49,875 bases of DNA from Halieaceae bacterium (GTDB lineage Bacteria > Pseudomonadota > Gammaproteobacteria > Pseudomonadales > Halieaceae): NCBI GenBank assembly GCA_018666295.1, contig JABIZW010000208.1, positions 1 to 49,875 of the forward strand, given 5' to 3'. Numbering within the stretch: the stretch's first letter is position 1; every line of letters begins with the position of its first letter. A program made the position numbers and the translations under genes. Below, piece after piece: positions 8,899 to 16,911 of this stretch. The notes beneath the pieces are model-generated. The model was given only the letters and a program-made list of their open reading frames with translations, did no database searches and had not been told where the DNA came from.

Positions 8899-9710
8899 TG
8901 TCACAGGGTACTCCCACGGTTTTAAAGCGTATTTGCGACAGGAAGCTTGAGGAAATTGCCGACAGAAAGCGCCTCGTCACACTGGGTGACTTGAGGGTGC
9001 GTGCGGCGTCTCAAGATCAGCCGCGTGGCTTTCGTCGTGCGTTGCAATCGCGCATCGATGCGGGTATTCCCGGTGTCATTGCAGAGGTAAAAAAAGCCAG
9101 CCCAAGTAAGGGCGTGATCCGGGAAGATTTTGACGCAGCCTGGATTGCTAAAAGTTACGCGCAAGGTGGCGCCGCATGCCTATCGGTCTTAACAGACATT
9201 GATTTCTTTCAGGGTGCTGACGAATACCTTCGCAAGGCCCGAGCGGCGTGCGATCTGCCAGTGTTGCGCAAGGACTTTACCTTGGATGCTTACCAAATTT
9301 GGGAGGCTAGAGCGCTGGGAGCCGATGCAATTTTACTGATAGTTGCGTGTCTTGATGACGCTCAACTGCACGACTTGTTCCAACAGGCGTGCGAGGCTCA
9401 ACTGGATGTTTTAGTTGAGGTTCACGATCGCCATGAGCTCGATAGAGCGCTTGCGCTTGACCTTGACCTTATTGGGATCAACAACCGCGACTTGCACACC
9501 TTTGATACGGATTTAAATACGACGCTGAACTTGCTTGCCCATGTGCCCAGCGGGGTGACTGTCGTAACGGAAAGTGGATTGCACGCCGCTGACGACATGC
9601 GGCTTATGTTACATCAGGGGGTGTCCACGTTTCTCATTGGGGAGTCGTTTATGCGACAGCCCTCACCTGGAGACGCACTGGCAGGCATGGTCTTGGGTGC
9701 GACGCGCTAA
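8895..9710 (+). CDS. trpC: Indole-3-glycerol phosphate synthase
   Basis: TrpC closes the indole ring, converting CdRP to indole-3-glycerol phosphate. The 271-residue TIM barrel has the signatures IAEVKKASPSKGVI (catalytic lysines), LRKDFTLDAYQIWEARALGA, EVHDRHELDRAL, GINNRDLHTF and VTESGLH. It is monofunctional, not fused to TrpF. Two adjacent ATGs (8895 and 8898) overlap the trpD stop; either can serve as start. Its TAA stop interlocks with the TAG stop of the convergent CRP-like gene through a shared CTAA. Confidence 0.95.
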   Translation: MMSQGTPTVLKRICDRKLEEIADRKRLVTLGDLRVRAASQDQPRGFRRALQSRIDAGIPGVIAEVKKASPSKGVIREDFDAAWIAKSYAQGGAACLSVLTDIDFFQGADEYLRKARAACDLPVLRKDFTLDAYQIWEARALGADAILLIVACLDDAQLHDLFQQACEAQLDVLVEVHDRHELDRALALDLDLIGINNRDLHTFDTDLNTTLNLLAHVPSGVTVVTESGLHAADDMRLMLHQGVSTFLIGESFMRQPSPGDALAGMVLGATR

Positions 9711-10396
9711 GACGCGCTATTCCGCGGCTCGCGCAGCACCACGATGGTTTTACCCGCGACTGTAATATAGCCATCCCCCGTCAGCATTTTCAGGACGCGG
9801 CCGGCCATTTCTCGCGAACAACCCACGAGTTTTCCGAGTTCTTGGCGAGTGACACGAACTTGCATACCGTCTGGGTGCGTCATCGCTTCAGGCAAGGTCG
9901 TCAGCTGAATCAGTGAGCGATGGATCCGCCCATAAACATCAATAAACGTGAGATCGGCAAGTTTCCGGGTTGTATTTTTGAGTCGTTGTCCAATTTGCGA
10001 GGTCAGTGCGTAGAGGACGTCAGGGTATCGCTGTCGGATCGCGTGAAAGTCATCGTAACTAATTTTGGCGAATACACAGGGCGTTCGTGTCACGAGGTTA
10101 GCGGTACGGGTTTCTTCCCCAAACAGTCCCATTTCACCAAAGAATTCGCCGGGGTTGAGGTACGAAACCACCATCTCTTGCTCGGGGTCCTCAACGTCGT
10201 CGACAATCACCGAGACCGACCCTTCTAAGATGAGGTAAAAGTCTTGACTGAGCTCACCCTGACGGAATACGACCGACTTTGACTTCATAGTGATGCGCTC
10301 ACAGTGCTCGAGGAAAGCCTCGGCATTCGGAATACGCTTGCTCACAAGGTAGTTCATAGTGTCACGCCGTTGTGTGATTCGTAGCACGCTTTGCAT
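9707..10396 (-). CDS. CRP/Vfr-family transcriptional regulator
   Basis: This is a cyclic-nucleotide-binding transcription factor close to Pseudomonas Vfr and E. coli CRP. The N-terminal beta-roll contains NPGEFFGEMGLFGEETRTAN, matching the cAMP phosphate-binding cassette of Vfr. It is followed by the C-helix segment LRKTTRK-like (LKNTTRKLADL) and a winged helix-turn-helix with recognition region TRQELGKLVGCSREMAGRV. Position next to trpC and an OsmC gene equals that of vfr. I favour the ATG at 10396 because a G-rich Shine-Dalgarno (AGGGGGG) lies eight bases upstream; an ATG at 10402 is only two bases from it. Whether it truly binds cAMP is inference. Confidence 0.87.
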   Translation of the reverse strand: MQSVLRITQRRDTMNYLVSKRIPNAEAFLEHCERITMKSKSVVFRQGELSQDFYLILEGSVSVIVDDVEDPEQEMVVSYLNPGEFFGEMGLFGEETRTANLVTRTPCVFAKISYDDFHAIRQRYPDVLYALTSQIGQRLKNTTRKLADLTFIDVYGRIHRSLIQLTTLPEAMTHPDGMQVRVTRQELGKLVGCSREMAGRVLKMLTGDGYITVAGKTIVVLREPRNSAS

Positions 10397-10474
10397 TAGC
10401 ATAGCCCCCCTGTGGGTGCGGTGCCAATCGTTTACGAGAAAAAGACCAACTGAAGGTGAAACGGGGAAGCTAAA

Positions 10475-10894
10475 ATGGAAGGTTCTGTGAAGTGGGTGGA
10501 TGGTGTCATGTTCTTGGGGGAGTCAAGCTCTGGCCACAGTGTTGTTATGGATGGGCCTGAAGAGCTGGGCGGTAAGAATCATGGGTTGAGGCCGATGGAG
10601 ATGCTGCTCTTGGGGACTGGCGGTTGCGCGCTTTTTGACGTCGTCACAATGCTTAAAAAATCACGCCAAGCCCTAACCAACGGTCGAGTAGAGCTTCAAG
10701 CGGTGCGTGCTGAGGCGGTACCCGCAGTGTTTACGGCTATTAATCTCCACTTTGTCATTGAAGGTGATGGAATAAAAGAAAGCCAGGTGGCACGCGCAGT
10801 ACAGCTATCCGCTGAAAAGTATTGTTCAGCGTCGATCATGCTGGCAACGGGCGGGGTCAAAGTGACCCACACGCACGAAACGATCAGCCGTTGA
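10475..10894 (+). CDS. OsmC/Ohr-family protein
   Basis: A 139-residue OsmC-fold protein; family members reduce organic or fatty-acid hydroperoxides with a redox-active cysteine pair. Both cysteines are visible, C51 in GTGGCALFDV and C117 in EKYCSAS. It resembles the YhfA-like subgroup more than the osmotically induced OsmC or Ohr proteins. A GGGGA motif a few bases upstream supports the ATG. It is divergent from the CRP-like gene with a 78-bp spacer and faces coq7. This crp-osmC-coq7 order is typical of pseudomonads, where speD usually lies between the last two; it is missing here. Substrate is unknown. Confidence 0.88.
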   Translation: MEGSVKWVDGVMFLGESSSGHSVVMDGPEELGGKNHGLRPMEMLLLGTGGCALFDVVTMLKKSRQALTNGRVELQAVRAEAVPAVFTAINLHFVIEGDGIKESQVARAVQLSAEKYCSASIMLATGGVKVTHTHETISR

Positions 10895-10898
10895 GTGA

Positions 10899-11546
10899 CT
10901 AAACCCAGTAGGTTGTTTTCGTCATCACTTGGCTGGCGGTGCGCATGACCTGTTTAACTGGGGCTGAAAATTCGCTTCCGCCTTGTTCAAGCGCATGCGC
11001 ACCATGGCGCTCTTCCTCGGCCAGCATTTGCTGAAGAACCAGCTGCGATTTCCTGTCGTCTTCGGGGAGTTTTTGTAGATGTTCTTTTAAGTGAGCTGCC
11101 ACACCCTCTTCAGTCGCGTGCACAAACCCCAGGCTGACTTTGTCGCCAATCGCACCTGTGATTGCGCCCAAGGCATAAGAGCTCACAAAAAAGAGGGGGT
11201 TGAGCCGACTCGTGTGACTTCCTAATTCATGAAGACGCTCTTCGCACCAGTCAAGGTGGTCTTTCTCCTCTTGTGCCGCATGAAGAAGCGCCTCGCGTGT
11301 CTCATCGGACTTTGCGACCAATGCTTGGCCTCGATAAAGGGCTTGAGCACACACTTCACCGGTGTGGTTAATACGCATCAATCCGCCGGCATGCTGGCGC
11401 TCGGTATCCGTCAGTTCGGCTTCTGAGTGATCTTTCGCTGGAGAGGGTCGATCGCCCGACAGGGTATTGGTACCGCGCGCAACTTCCCTGAGCGCGGTGT
11501 CGAGGGTCGTAATCAGTCGGTCAAGGCTGTTGAGTTGTCGTTGCAT
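10899..11546 (-). CDS. coq7: 3-demethoxyubiquinol 3-hydroxylase
   Basis: Coq7 is the membrane-associated di-iron enzyme that hydroxylates demethoxyubiquinol in aerobic ubiquinone synthesis. The iron ligands are visible in a ferritin-like four-helix arrangement: MRINHTGEVCAQ, EEKDHLDWC, ATEEGVAAHL and EEERHGAHAL. At 215 residues it has normal proteobacterial length. It follows purD by 31 bp on the same strand, so it may be read through from the purine genes, but I see no strong Shine-Dalgarno sequence. It implies ubiquinone-based aerobic respiration. Confidence 0.95.
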   Translation of the reverse strand: MQRQLNSLDRLITTLDTALREVARGTNTLSGDRPSPAKDHSEAELTDTERQHAGGLMRINHTGEVCAQALYRGQALVAKSDETREALLHAAQEEKDHLDWCEERLHELGSHTSRLNPLFFVSSYALGAITGAIGDKVSLGFVHATEEGVAAHLKEHLQKLPEDDRKSQLVLQQMLAEEERHGAHALEQGGSEFSAPVKQVMRTASQVMTKTTYWV

Positions 11547-11577
11547 GGGCTACATACGTGCGTAAGAGGGTGATAGG

Positions 11578-12852
11578 TTAACGCTCTAAGGCGCGCCAGC
11601 CAATATCACGCCGGTATTTCATACCGTCCCAGCTGATATTTGCAGCCGCGTCATAACTGCGCGTCGCCGCCTCCGCTAGCGAGGGCGCCTTAGCCGTGAC
11701 ACACAAGACACGACCGCCTGCCGTCACCACGGCGCCACTGTCGCTGCGCGTACCCGCATGGAAAATTTTGACCGAGTCCGTTTCTTCGCCGAGCCCCTCA
11801 ATGGTGAGCCCAGAAGGACTTGAGGCTGGGTAATACGCCGACGCGAGTACCACCCCCATCGCCGGTTGATGACTCCATTGGGCTTGCTCATCTAAGAGCC
11901 GTCCGTCACAGGCTGCAATGCAGTGTGAGGTCAGATCGGATTCGAGCCGCATCATGATGGGCTGTGTTTCAGGGTCACCAAAGCGGCAATTGAACTCGAT
12001 CACCTTAGGAGAACCGGCCGAATCAATCATGAGCCCCGCGTACAGAAAGCCGCGATAACGGTGACCGTCTGCAAGCATTCCCTGCACTGTGGGGTTGATA
12101 ATGTCGTCCATGACGCGTTGATGGACCGTGTCTGTGACGACAGGGGCGGGAGAGTAAGCGCCCATGCCGCCCGTATTGGGCCCGGTGTCGCCCTCGCCAA
12201 CCCGCTTGTGGTCTTGGGAAGATGCCATGGTCAGCACGTCTGTACCGTCTACCATGACGATAAAACTCGCTTCCTCACCGTCTAAAAATTCTTCGACCAC
12301 CACCCGCGCACCGGCGTTGCCAAAAGCGTTGCCAGAGAGCATGTCGTGAACAGCCGTCTCGGCCTCGTCAACTGTCAGTGCGACAATGACACCTTTGCCG
12401 GCGGCTAATCCGTCCGCCTTTACGACGATTGGAGCGCCCTGTCTTTGAATGTAACGGCAGGCCTCCTCGGGGTCGGTAAAGGTTTCATAAGCACCGGTGG
12501 GAATCTGGTGTCTTGCAAGAAAGTCCTTGGTGAACGCCTTGGAGCCTTCGAGCTGCGCAGCGGCCGCACTGGGTCCAAAGCAGCGCAGTCCCTCGGCTTC
12601 AAAGCGGTCAACAATACCGTCTACCAGCGGTGCCTCAGGACCGATGACAGTGAGCTGGCAGTCATTGGCCTTAGCAAAATCGATAAGACCAGTGAAGTCG
12701 GAGGGGCTCAAGTCGACGTTTTGGCACCCTGCCTCGTGCGCAGTGCCCGCGTTCCCGGGGGCGACAAAGACCGTACTTACGTCTTGGGATTGCGCCAATT
12801 TCCAGGCTAAGGCGTGTTCACGACCTCCGCCACCTACCATCAGTACATTCAT
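11578..12852 (-). CDS. purD: Phosphoribosylamine-glycine ligase
   Basis: PurD (GAR synthetase) condenses phosphoribosylamine and glycine with ATP in the second step of purine synthesis. The 424-residue ATP-grasp enzyme starts with the typical MNVLMVGGGGREHALAWKL. It has VVKADGLAAGKGVIVA in the ATP-binding subdomain, EEFLDGEEASF, and the metal/substrate region IEFNCRFGDPETQ. It begins one base after the purH stop, so the two genes are coupled. Confidence 0.96.
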   Translation of the reverse strand: MNVLMVGGGGREHALAWKLAQSQDVSTVFVAPGNAGTAHEAGCQNVDLSPSDFTGLIDFAKANDCQLTVIGPEAPLVDGIVDRFEAEGLRCFGPSAAAAQLEGSKAFTKDFLARHQIPTGAYETFTDPEEACRYIQRQGAPIVVKADGLAAGKGVIVALTVDEAETAVHDMLSGNAFGNAGARVVVEEFLDGEEASFIVMVDGTDVLTMASSQDHKRVGEGDTGPNTGGMGAYSPAPVVTDTVHQRVMDDIINPTVQGMLADGHRYRGFLYAGLMIDSAGSPKVIEFNCRFGDPETQPIMMRLESDLTSHCIAACDGRLLDEQAQWSHQPAMGVVLASAYYPASSPSGLTIEGLGEETDSVKIFHAGTRSDSGAVVTAGGRVLCVTAKAPSLAEAATRSYDAAANISWDGMKYRRDIGWRALER

Positions 12853-12853
12853 A

Positions 12854-14428
12854 TTAGTGCCTAAAGTGCCTTACGCCGGTAAAGACCATGGCGATATCTG
12901 CGGCATTTGCAGCGGCAATGACCTCGTCATCGCGAATCGAGCCGCCCGGTTGGATAACCGCCTTGATTCCGCGCTCAGCCGCACTGTCAATGCCGTCTCT
13001 GAATGGGAAAAAGGCATCGGATGCCATCACGGCATCAGCCACCGAAAGGCCAGCATGCTCGGCCTTGATAGCAGCGATTCGCGCCGAGTTAACGCGCGAC
13101 ATCTGACCGGCGCCTACGCCGATAGTGCGCTCGTTAGCGGCATAGATAATGGCGTTAGATTTAACAAATTTGGCCACTCGCCACGCAAACAGTAAGTCGC
13201 GCATTTCTTGTTCGCTCGGGACTCTTTCGGAGACGACCGTCAGTTCATCCGCCAACAGAACATGGTCATCTCGGTCCTGAATCAGCAGTCCACCGTTCAC
13301 TTTTTTGAGGTCCCAGGTCGGGCGACTATCACCCCATTCTCCGGTCGACATCACCCGCACATTTGGTTTTGCGCGGGCGGCCTCAAGGGCGCTCTCTGAG
13401 ATCGATGGTGCCGTGATGACCTCGACAAACTGTGAATCAATAATGACCGACAAGGTCGTCGCATCGAGCTCACGATTAAAGGCAATAATGCCGCCAAAAG
13501 CGGATTCGGTGTCTGTTTCAAAAGCGAGACGGTAGGCGTCGAGTAAGTTGTCGGCCACTGCGACACCGCAGGGGTTTGCGTGTTTTACAATGACGCAAGC
13601 AGGCTCGGCGAATGACTTAACACATTCAATGGCGGCGTCCGAATCGGCAACATTGTTATAGCTCAGCGGCTTTCCCTGATGCAGAGTCGCCGTGCTGATC
13701 CCCGCCTCGGTGACGTGACGATCCACGTAGAAAGCCGCGTTTTGATGGGGGTTTTCGCCGTAGCGCATGACTGAGCTGCGGGTAAATTGGAAATTCGCGG
13801 TTCTTGGAAAGGCGTTGAGTTCCTCATCACCGACCCGCTTTCCCAGGTAGTTGGCAATGGCTCCGTCGTAGCCGGCAGTGTGCTCAAAGGCCTTCACAGC
13901 CAGATCAAACCGCGTCGCCTCGGTTGTACCGCCATAAGATGTAATTTCCGCCAACACGCAGCTAAAGTCTTCGTTGCTTACTAGAATGGTCACATCGCGA
14001 TGATTCTTGGCCGCCGCTCTCACCATGGTGGGGCCGCCTATATCGATATTTTCAATGGCGTCAGCCAGCGAGCAGTCTGGGTTGGCGACGGTGGACTCAA
14101 AGGGATAAAGGTTGACGACGACGAGGTCGATCGGTGCGATCTGATTGTTCACCATGATCTCGTCGTCTTTGCCGCGTCTGCCAAGAATCCCGCCGTGGAT
14201 TTTGGGATGTAACGTTTTGACCCGCCCATCCATCATCTCCGGGAACTCGGTGTGATCTGACACCTCAGTAACGGGGACGCCCGCTGACAATAGGAGTCGA
14301 CAGGTGCCGCCCGTTGAGAGAATTTCAACACCGTGTGCGGCCAGCGCTTGCGCGAAGCTCACGACACCTGTTTTATCGGAAACGCTAATGAGCGCGCGTT
14401 TAATGGGGGCGATTCTCGCCTCAGTCAT
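12854..14428 (-). CDS. purH: Bifunctional AICAR transformylase/IMP cyclohydrolase
   Basis: PurH carries out the last two steps to IMP: formyl transfer from 10-formyl-THF to AICAR, then ring closure. The N-terminal cyclohydrolase domain has ALISVSDKTGVVSFA, STGGTCRLL and GRVKTLHPKIHGGIL. The C-terminal transformylase domain has the conserved RYGENPHQNAAFY, VIVKHANPCGVA, and SDAFFPFRDGID. At 524 residues it is normal. It lies 15 bp after fis and one base before purD, giving the conserved order dusB-fis-purH-purD. Confidence 0.96.
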   Translation of the reverse strand: MTEARIAPIKRALISVSDKTGVVSFAQALAAHGVEILSTGGTCRLLLSAGVPVTEVSDHTEFPEMMDGRVKTLHPKIHGGILGRRGKDDEIMVNNQIAPIDLVVVNLYPFESTVANPDCSLADAIENIDIGGPTMVRAAAKNHRDVTILVSNEDFSCVLAEITSYGGTTEATRFDLAVKAFEHTAGYDGAIANYLGKRVGDEELNAFPRTANFQFTRSSVMRYGENPHQNAAFYVDRHVTEAGISTATLHQGKPLSYNNVADSDAAIECVKSFAEPACVIVKHANPCGVAVADNLLDAYRLAFETDTESAFGGIIAFNRELDATTLSVIIDSQFVEVITAPSISESALEAARAKPNVRVMSTGEWGDSRPTWDLKKVNGGLLIQDRDDHVLLADELTVVSERVPSEQEMRDLLFAWRVAKFVKSNAIIYAANERTIGVGAGQMSRVNSARIAAIKAEHAGLSVADAVMASDAFFPFRDGIDSAAERGIKAVIQPGGSIRDDEVIAAANAADIAMVFTGVRHFRH

Positions 14429-14443
14429 AAAAATCCCTTTTGC

Positions 14444-14689
14444 TTATAAAAGCTTGTATTGGCGTAACTTCTTTCGCAATGTGCCACGGTTAAGACCGAG
14501 CATTGCTGCGGCTTTGCTTTGGTTGTTGGACGTGTACTGCATGACAACGCGCAGAAGGGGCTCTTCAACCTCCGCAAGCACAAGGGCGTAGAAATCGGTG
14601 GCGTCCTCGCCATCGAGCGTGTCAATAAACTGTTTGATCGCCGCTTCGGCCGCCACTTTAAGCGCGCCGTTGTTGGAGTCATCGGTCAT
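14444..14689 (-). CDS. fis: DNA-binding protein Fis (short N-terminus)
   Basis: Fis is a small nucleoid-associated DNA-bending protein that activates growth genes. The 81 residues contain the dimerisation helices (LVLAEVEEPLLRVVMQYT) and the C-terminal helix-turn-helix (AAAMLGLNRGTLRKKLRQY), nearly identical to E. coli. Compared with the 98-residue E. coli protein it lacks roughly the first 17 residues, the mobile beta-hairpin region used to contact DNA invertases. No in-frame upstream start exists before a stop codon about 11 codons up. It overlaps the dusB stop by ATGA, the conserved coupling seen in enteric bacteria. Confidence 0.95.
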   Translation of the reverse strand: MTDDSNNGALKVAAEAAIKQFIDTLDGEDATDFYALVLAEVEEPLLRVVMQYTSNNQSKAAAMLGLNRGTLRKKLRQYKLL

Positions 14690-15705
14690 GCGGCAAGCTC
14701 CGTCATGGTACTGCCGCCCTTAGCACTGCGAATGAGCTCAAAAATAAAGTCCTTGTGATCGCGCAGAAACGCCTCCTGAGCATCGGGCGAGGGTAAGGCA
14801 TTGAACGACGCCTTGAGCGCTCGGCAGTCCTGGCCCGCTTCAGCCTCTAAAAACCAGTTTACGTGTTTGCGTGCAATCTTATACCCCATGATCGCGCCGT
14901 GAAACGCGTGCAAGCGGCGAACGTGCCGTCTGAGAATATCGAATCGCTCGTCGGTACAGGGCCGAACGGCACCACCTTGCGACAACGACTGTGCAATAAG
15001 ACCGGGTAGCCAGAGCCGGCCTTGTGCGGCACGTCCAACCATGACTCCCGTCGCACCCGTATGATCAAGGACCTGGCGGGCTTTCTCGGGCGAATCGATA
15101 TCGCCATTGGCCAGTACCGGAATATCGACCGCCTGCACGATCTGCCGAAGGGTTTCGTATTCGGCGGCACCGTTAAATTTATCTGCCCGAGTACGGCCGT
15201 GCACAGTAAGCATTGCAATGCCGCAATCTTGGGCGATCTCGGCAATTTCCACGCCATTGCGGTGTTCTTGAGAGATCCCGGTGCGTATTTTTAGCGTTAC
15301 CGGCACGCTCACTGCGTTAATCGTCGCTTCAAGGATGCTCCTGACGAGTGCAGGATCGGCAAGAAGAGCAGACCCTGCTGCTTTTTTGCAGACCTTTTTG
15401 GCCGGACAGCCCATATTGATATCAATGACTTGTGCACCTTGATCGACGTTGTAGCGGGCTGCTTGTGCGAGGACTTCAGGGTTGTTTCCCACCAGCTGTA
15501 CCGAGTGCAGTCCTGCGGCTTTCGAGTGCTGCGCGCGTGAGGATGATTTACGTGACGAAGCCAGTGATAGGTCGGCGCTCATCATTTCACCAACCGCCAC
15601 ATCCGCCCCGTACTCAACGGCAAGCTGGCGCATTGGTAAGTCGGTCACACCCGCCATGGGTGCTAAAAAAACTGGAGTCTCTCGCGACAAGGAGCCAAGT
15701 TGCAT
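14686..15705 (-). CDS. dusB: tRNA-dihydrouridine synthase B
   Basis: DusB is an FMN/NADPH enzyme that reduces a uridine in the tRNA D-loop. The 339-residue protein shows FLAPMAGVTDLPMR at the start, and the catalytic cysteine region DINMGCPAKKVCKKAAGSAL, of which the second cysteine is the general acid. It also has LKIRTG, LTVHGRTRADKFNG, VLANGDIDSPEKA and GVMVGRAAQGRLWL. It is the first gene of the dusB-fis-purH-purD run. A weak possible -10 (TACACT, minus strand near 15737-15742) lies upstream, but I cannot assign a promoter with confidence. Confidence 0.94.
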   Translation of the reverse strand: MQLGSLSRETPVFLAPMAGVTDLPMRQLAVEYGADVAVGEMMSADLSLASSRKSSSRAQHSKAAGLHSVQLVGNNPEVLAQAARYNVDQGAQVIDINMGCPAKKVCKKAAGSALLADPALVRSILEATINAVSVPVTLKIRTGISQEHRNGVEIAEIAQDCGIAMLTVHGRTRADKFNGAAEYETLRQIVQAVDIPVLANGDIDSPEKARQVLDHTGATGVMVGRAAQGRLWLPGLIAQSLSQGGAVRPCTDERFDILRRHVRRLHAFHGAIMGYKIARKHVNWFLEAEAGQDCRALKASFNALPSPDAQEAFLRDHKDFIFELIRSAKGGSTMTELAA

Positions 15706-15902
15706 GCGTGTAGCGCTTACGATCGGAAAGCGTCTAGTGTAAAGAAGCTGGGGTCAGTGTTGAAGTCTGGCGTTTGGGTAGTTTTAACCGCTTGCCGAAT
15801 GACTGCGGATCTTAGTAGTCATTAAAGCCAGCAAAAATCCCCTAACTTCGGTAAAAAACTACAGATTGGTCGTCTTTGGGTGAAATCGGTAGACACCGAA
15901 CG

Positions 15903-15938
15903 GGCGCTCGTAGAGACTCGAGGCCTGATTATTTTTTT
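15903..15938 (+). terminator. Hairpin with U-tract in the aroQ leader (possible attenuator)
   Basis: GGCGCTCG (15903-15910) pairs with CGAGGCC (15919-15925) in a seven-base-pair stem with one bulged G and an eight-base loop. It is followed by TGATTA and seven Ts (15932-15938). This is the shape of an intrinsic terminator, yet it lies only 13 bases upstream of the aroQ start and no plus-strand gene precedes it. It could therefore attenuate the aroQ-accB-accC-prmA transcript. The rest of the 246-bp divergent dusB/aroQ spacer shows no clear promoter match. Confidence 0.4.
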
Positions 15939-15951
15939 AAGTGGTGTCTTT

Positions 15952-16389
15952 ATGGCCGACATCTTAGTGTTACACGGGCCTAACCTAAATCTGCTGGGTA
16001 CTCGCGAGCCCGAGGTCTACGGGCGTGAAAGCCTAGAGACGATTAATACACGGCTTGAGGCATTGGCTCTTCAGGCTGCGTCTTCATTGAAGGCGTTTCA
16101 AAGTAATTCTGAGGCTGCATTGATTGATGCGGTTCATGCAGCACGGCTTGAGGATACGCGTGGGATTATTATTAATCCTGCGGGACTCACGCACACCAGC
16201 GTTTCTTTGCGCGATGCGCTGGCTGGGGTCGCTATACCCTTTGTGGAAGTGCACCTATCAAATGTTTATTCGCGCGAACCGTTCAGACACCATAGTTTTT
16301 TCTCTGATCTTGCTGTGGGCGTTATTTCTGGGTTTGGCAGTGCTGGATACGATCACGCGCTGCACTTTTTACTGAACCAAAATCAATGA
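15952..16389 (+). CDS. aroQ: 3-dehydroquinate dehydratase, type II
   Basis: AroQ dehydrates 3-dehydroquinate to 3-dehydroshikimate in the shikimate pathway, feeding chorismate to the trp genes. The 145 residues have the type II signatures: HGPNLNLLGTREPEVYG with the catalytic Arg/Tyr loop, FQSNSEAALIDAVH, INPAGLTHTSVSLRDAL and VEVHLSNVYSREPFRHHS with the catalytic His. The ATG at 15952 gives the standard N-terminus; the frame is open back to a GTG at 15880 but those codons run through a hairpin and are unlike the family. It is followed by accB and accC, the usual gammaproteobacterial arrangement. Confidence 0.95.
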   Translation: MADILVLHGPNLNLLGTREPEVYGRESLETINTRLEALALQAASSLKAFQSNSEAALIDAVHAARLEDTRGIIINPAGLTHTSVSLRDALAGVAIPFVEVHLSNVYSREPFRHHSFFSDLAVGVISGFGSAGYDHALHFLLNQNQ

Positions 16390-16425
16390 ATCGAGTAACA
16401 ATAAAGTAGTGAAAAAGGTGACCTT

Positions 16426-16881
16426 ATGGATATTCGTAAAGTAAAAAAATTAATTGAGCTGCTGGAGGCCTCCAGTGTCGACGAGATTGAGATTAAGGAA
16501 GGTGAAGAGTCGGTCCGGATCAGTCGCAATAAAGGAATGACAATGGCAGCGCCGATGGCTGCGCCTTTAATGCCTGCACCCATGGCCCCTATGCCAGCGG
16601 CGCAAGTCGCAGCGCCTGCTGCCCCGGACGTGAGCTCATCGAGTAGTGCCAATGCCGTGAAGTCACCCATGGTTGGCACGTTCTATCGTTCGCCAGGGCC
16701 AGAGGCGGCGCCGTTTGTCGAGGTGGGCCAAAGCGTGCGCGCCGGCGATGTCCTTTGCATTGTCGAGGCAATGAAAATGATGAATCAGATCGAGGCAGAC
16801 CACGCAGGAACGGTTACGGCAATCCATGCCGAGAACGGTGAGCCGGTTGAATTTGACCAGCCGCTGCTAACCGTTGAATAA
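16426..16881 (+). CDS. accB: Biotin carboxyl carrier protein of acetyl-CoA carboxylase
   Basis: AccB carries the biotin that shuttles CO2 between biotin carboxylase and carboxyltransferase in the first step of fatty acid synthesis. The 151-residue protein has an N-terminal helix segment (KVKKLIELLEASSVDEIEI), a flexible Ala/Pro/Met linker (about residues 38-68), and the C-terminal biotinyl domain with the modified Lys117 in EAMKMMNQ. A GGTGACC lies upstream of the ATG. accC follows after 30 bp. Confidence 0.96.
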   Translation: MDIRKVKKLIELLEASSVDEIEIKEGEESVRISRNKGMTMAAPMAAPLMPAPMAPMPAAQVAAPAAPDVSSSSSANAVKSPMVGTFYRSPGPEAAPFVEVGQSVRAGDVLCIVEAMKMMNQIEADHAGTVTAIHAENGEPVEFDQPLLTVE

Positions 16882-16911
16882 GCGCCCCGTCTCGATTAAG
16901 GATAAACGCTC

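Noticed and set aside
8381..8980. 199-codon minus-strand open frame
   Set aside because: It lies wholly over trpD and trpC, whose proteins have clear family motifs; its product is Arg/Pro/Ser-rich with no domain, as expected of an antisense shadow.
12497..13195. 232-codon plus-strand open frame
   Set aside because: It overlaps purD and purH on the other strand and has no start signal or recognisable domain.
15880..15951. Extended aroQ N-terminus from GTG 15880
   Set aside because: The 24 extra residues do not match type II dehydroquinases and the GTG lacks a ribosome-binding site.
16535..16630. Low-complexity repeat in accB
   Set aside because: It is the normal Ala/Pro linker of biotin carboxyl carrier proteins.
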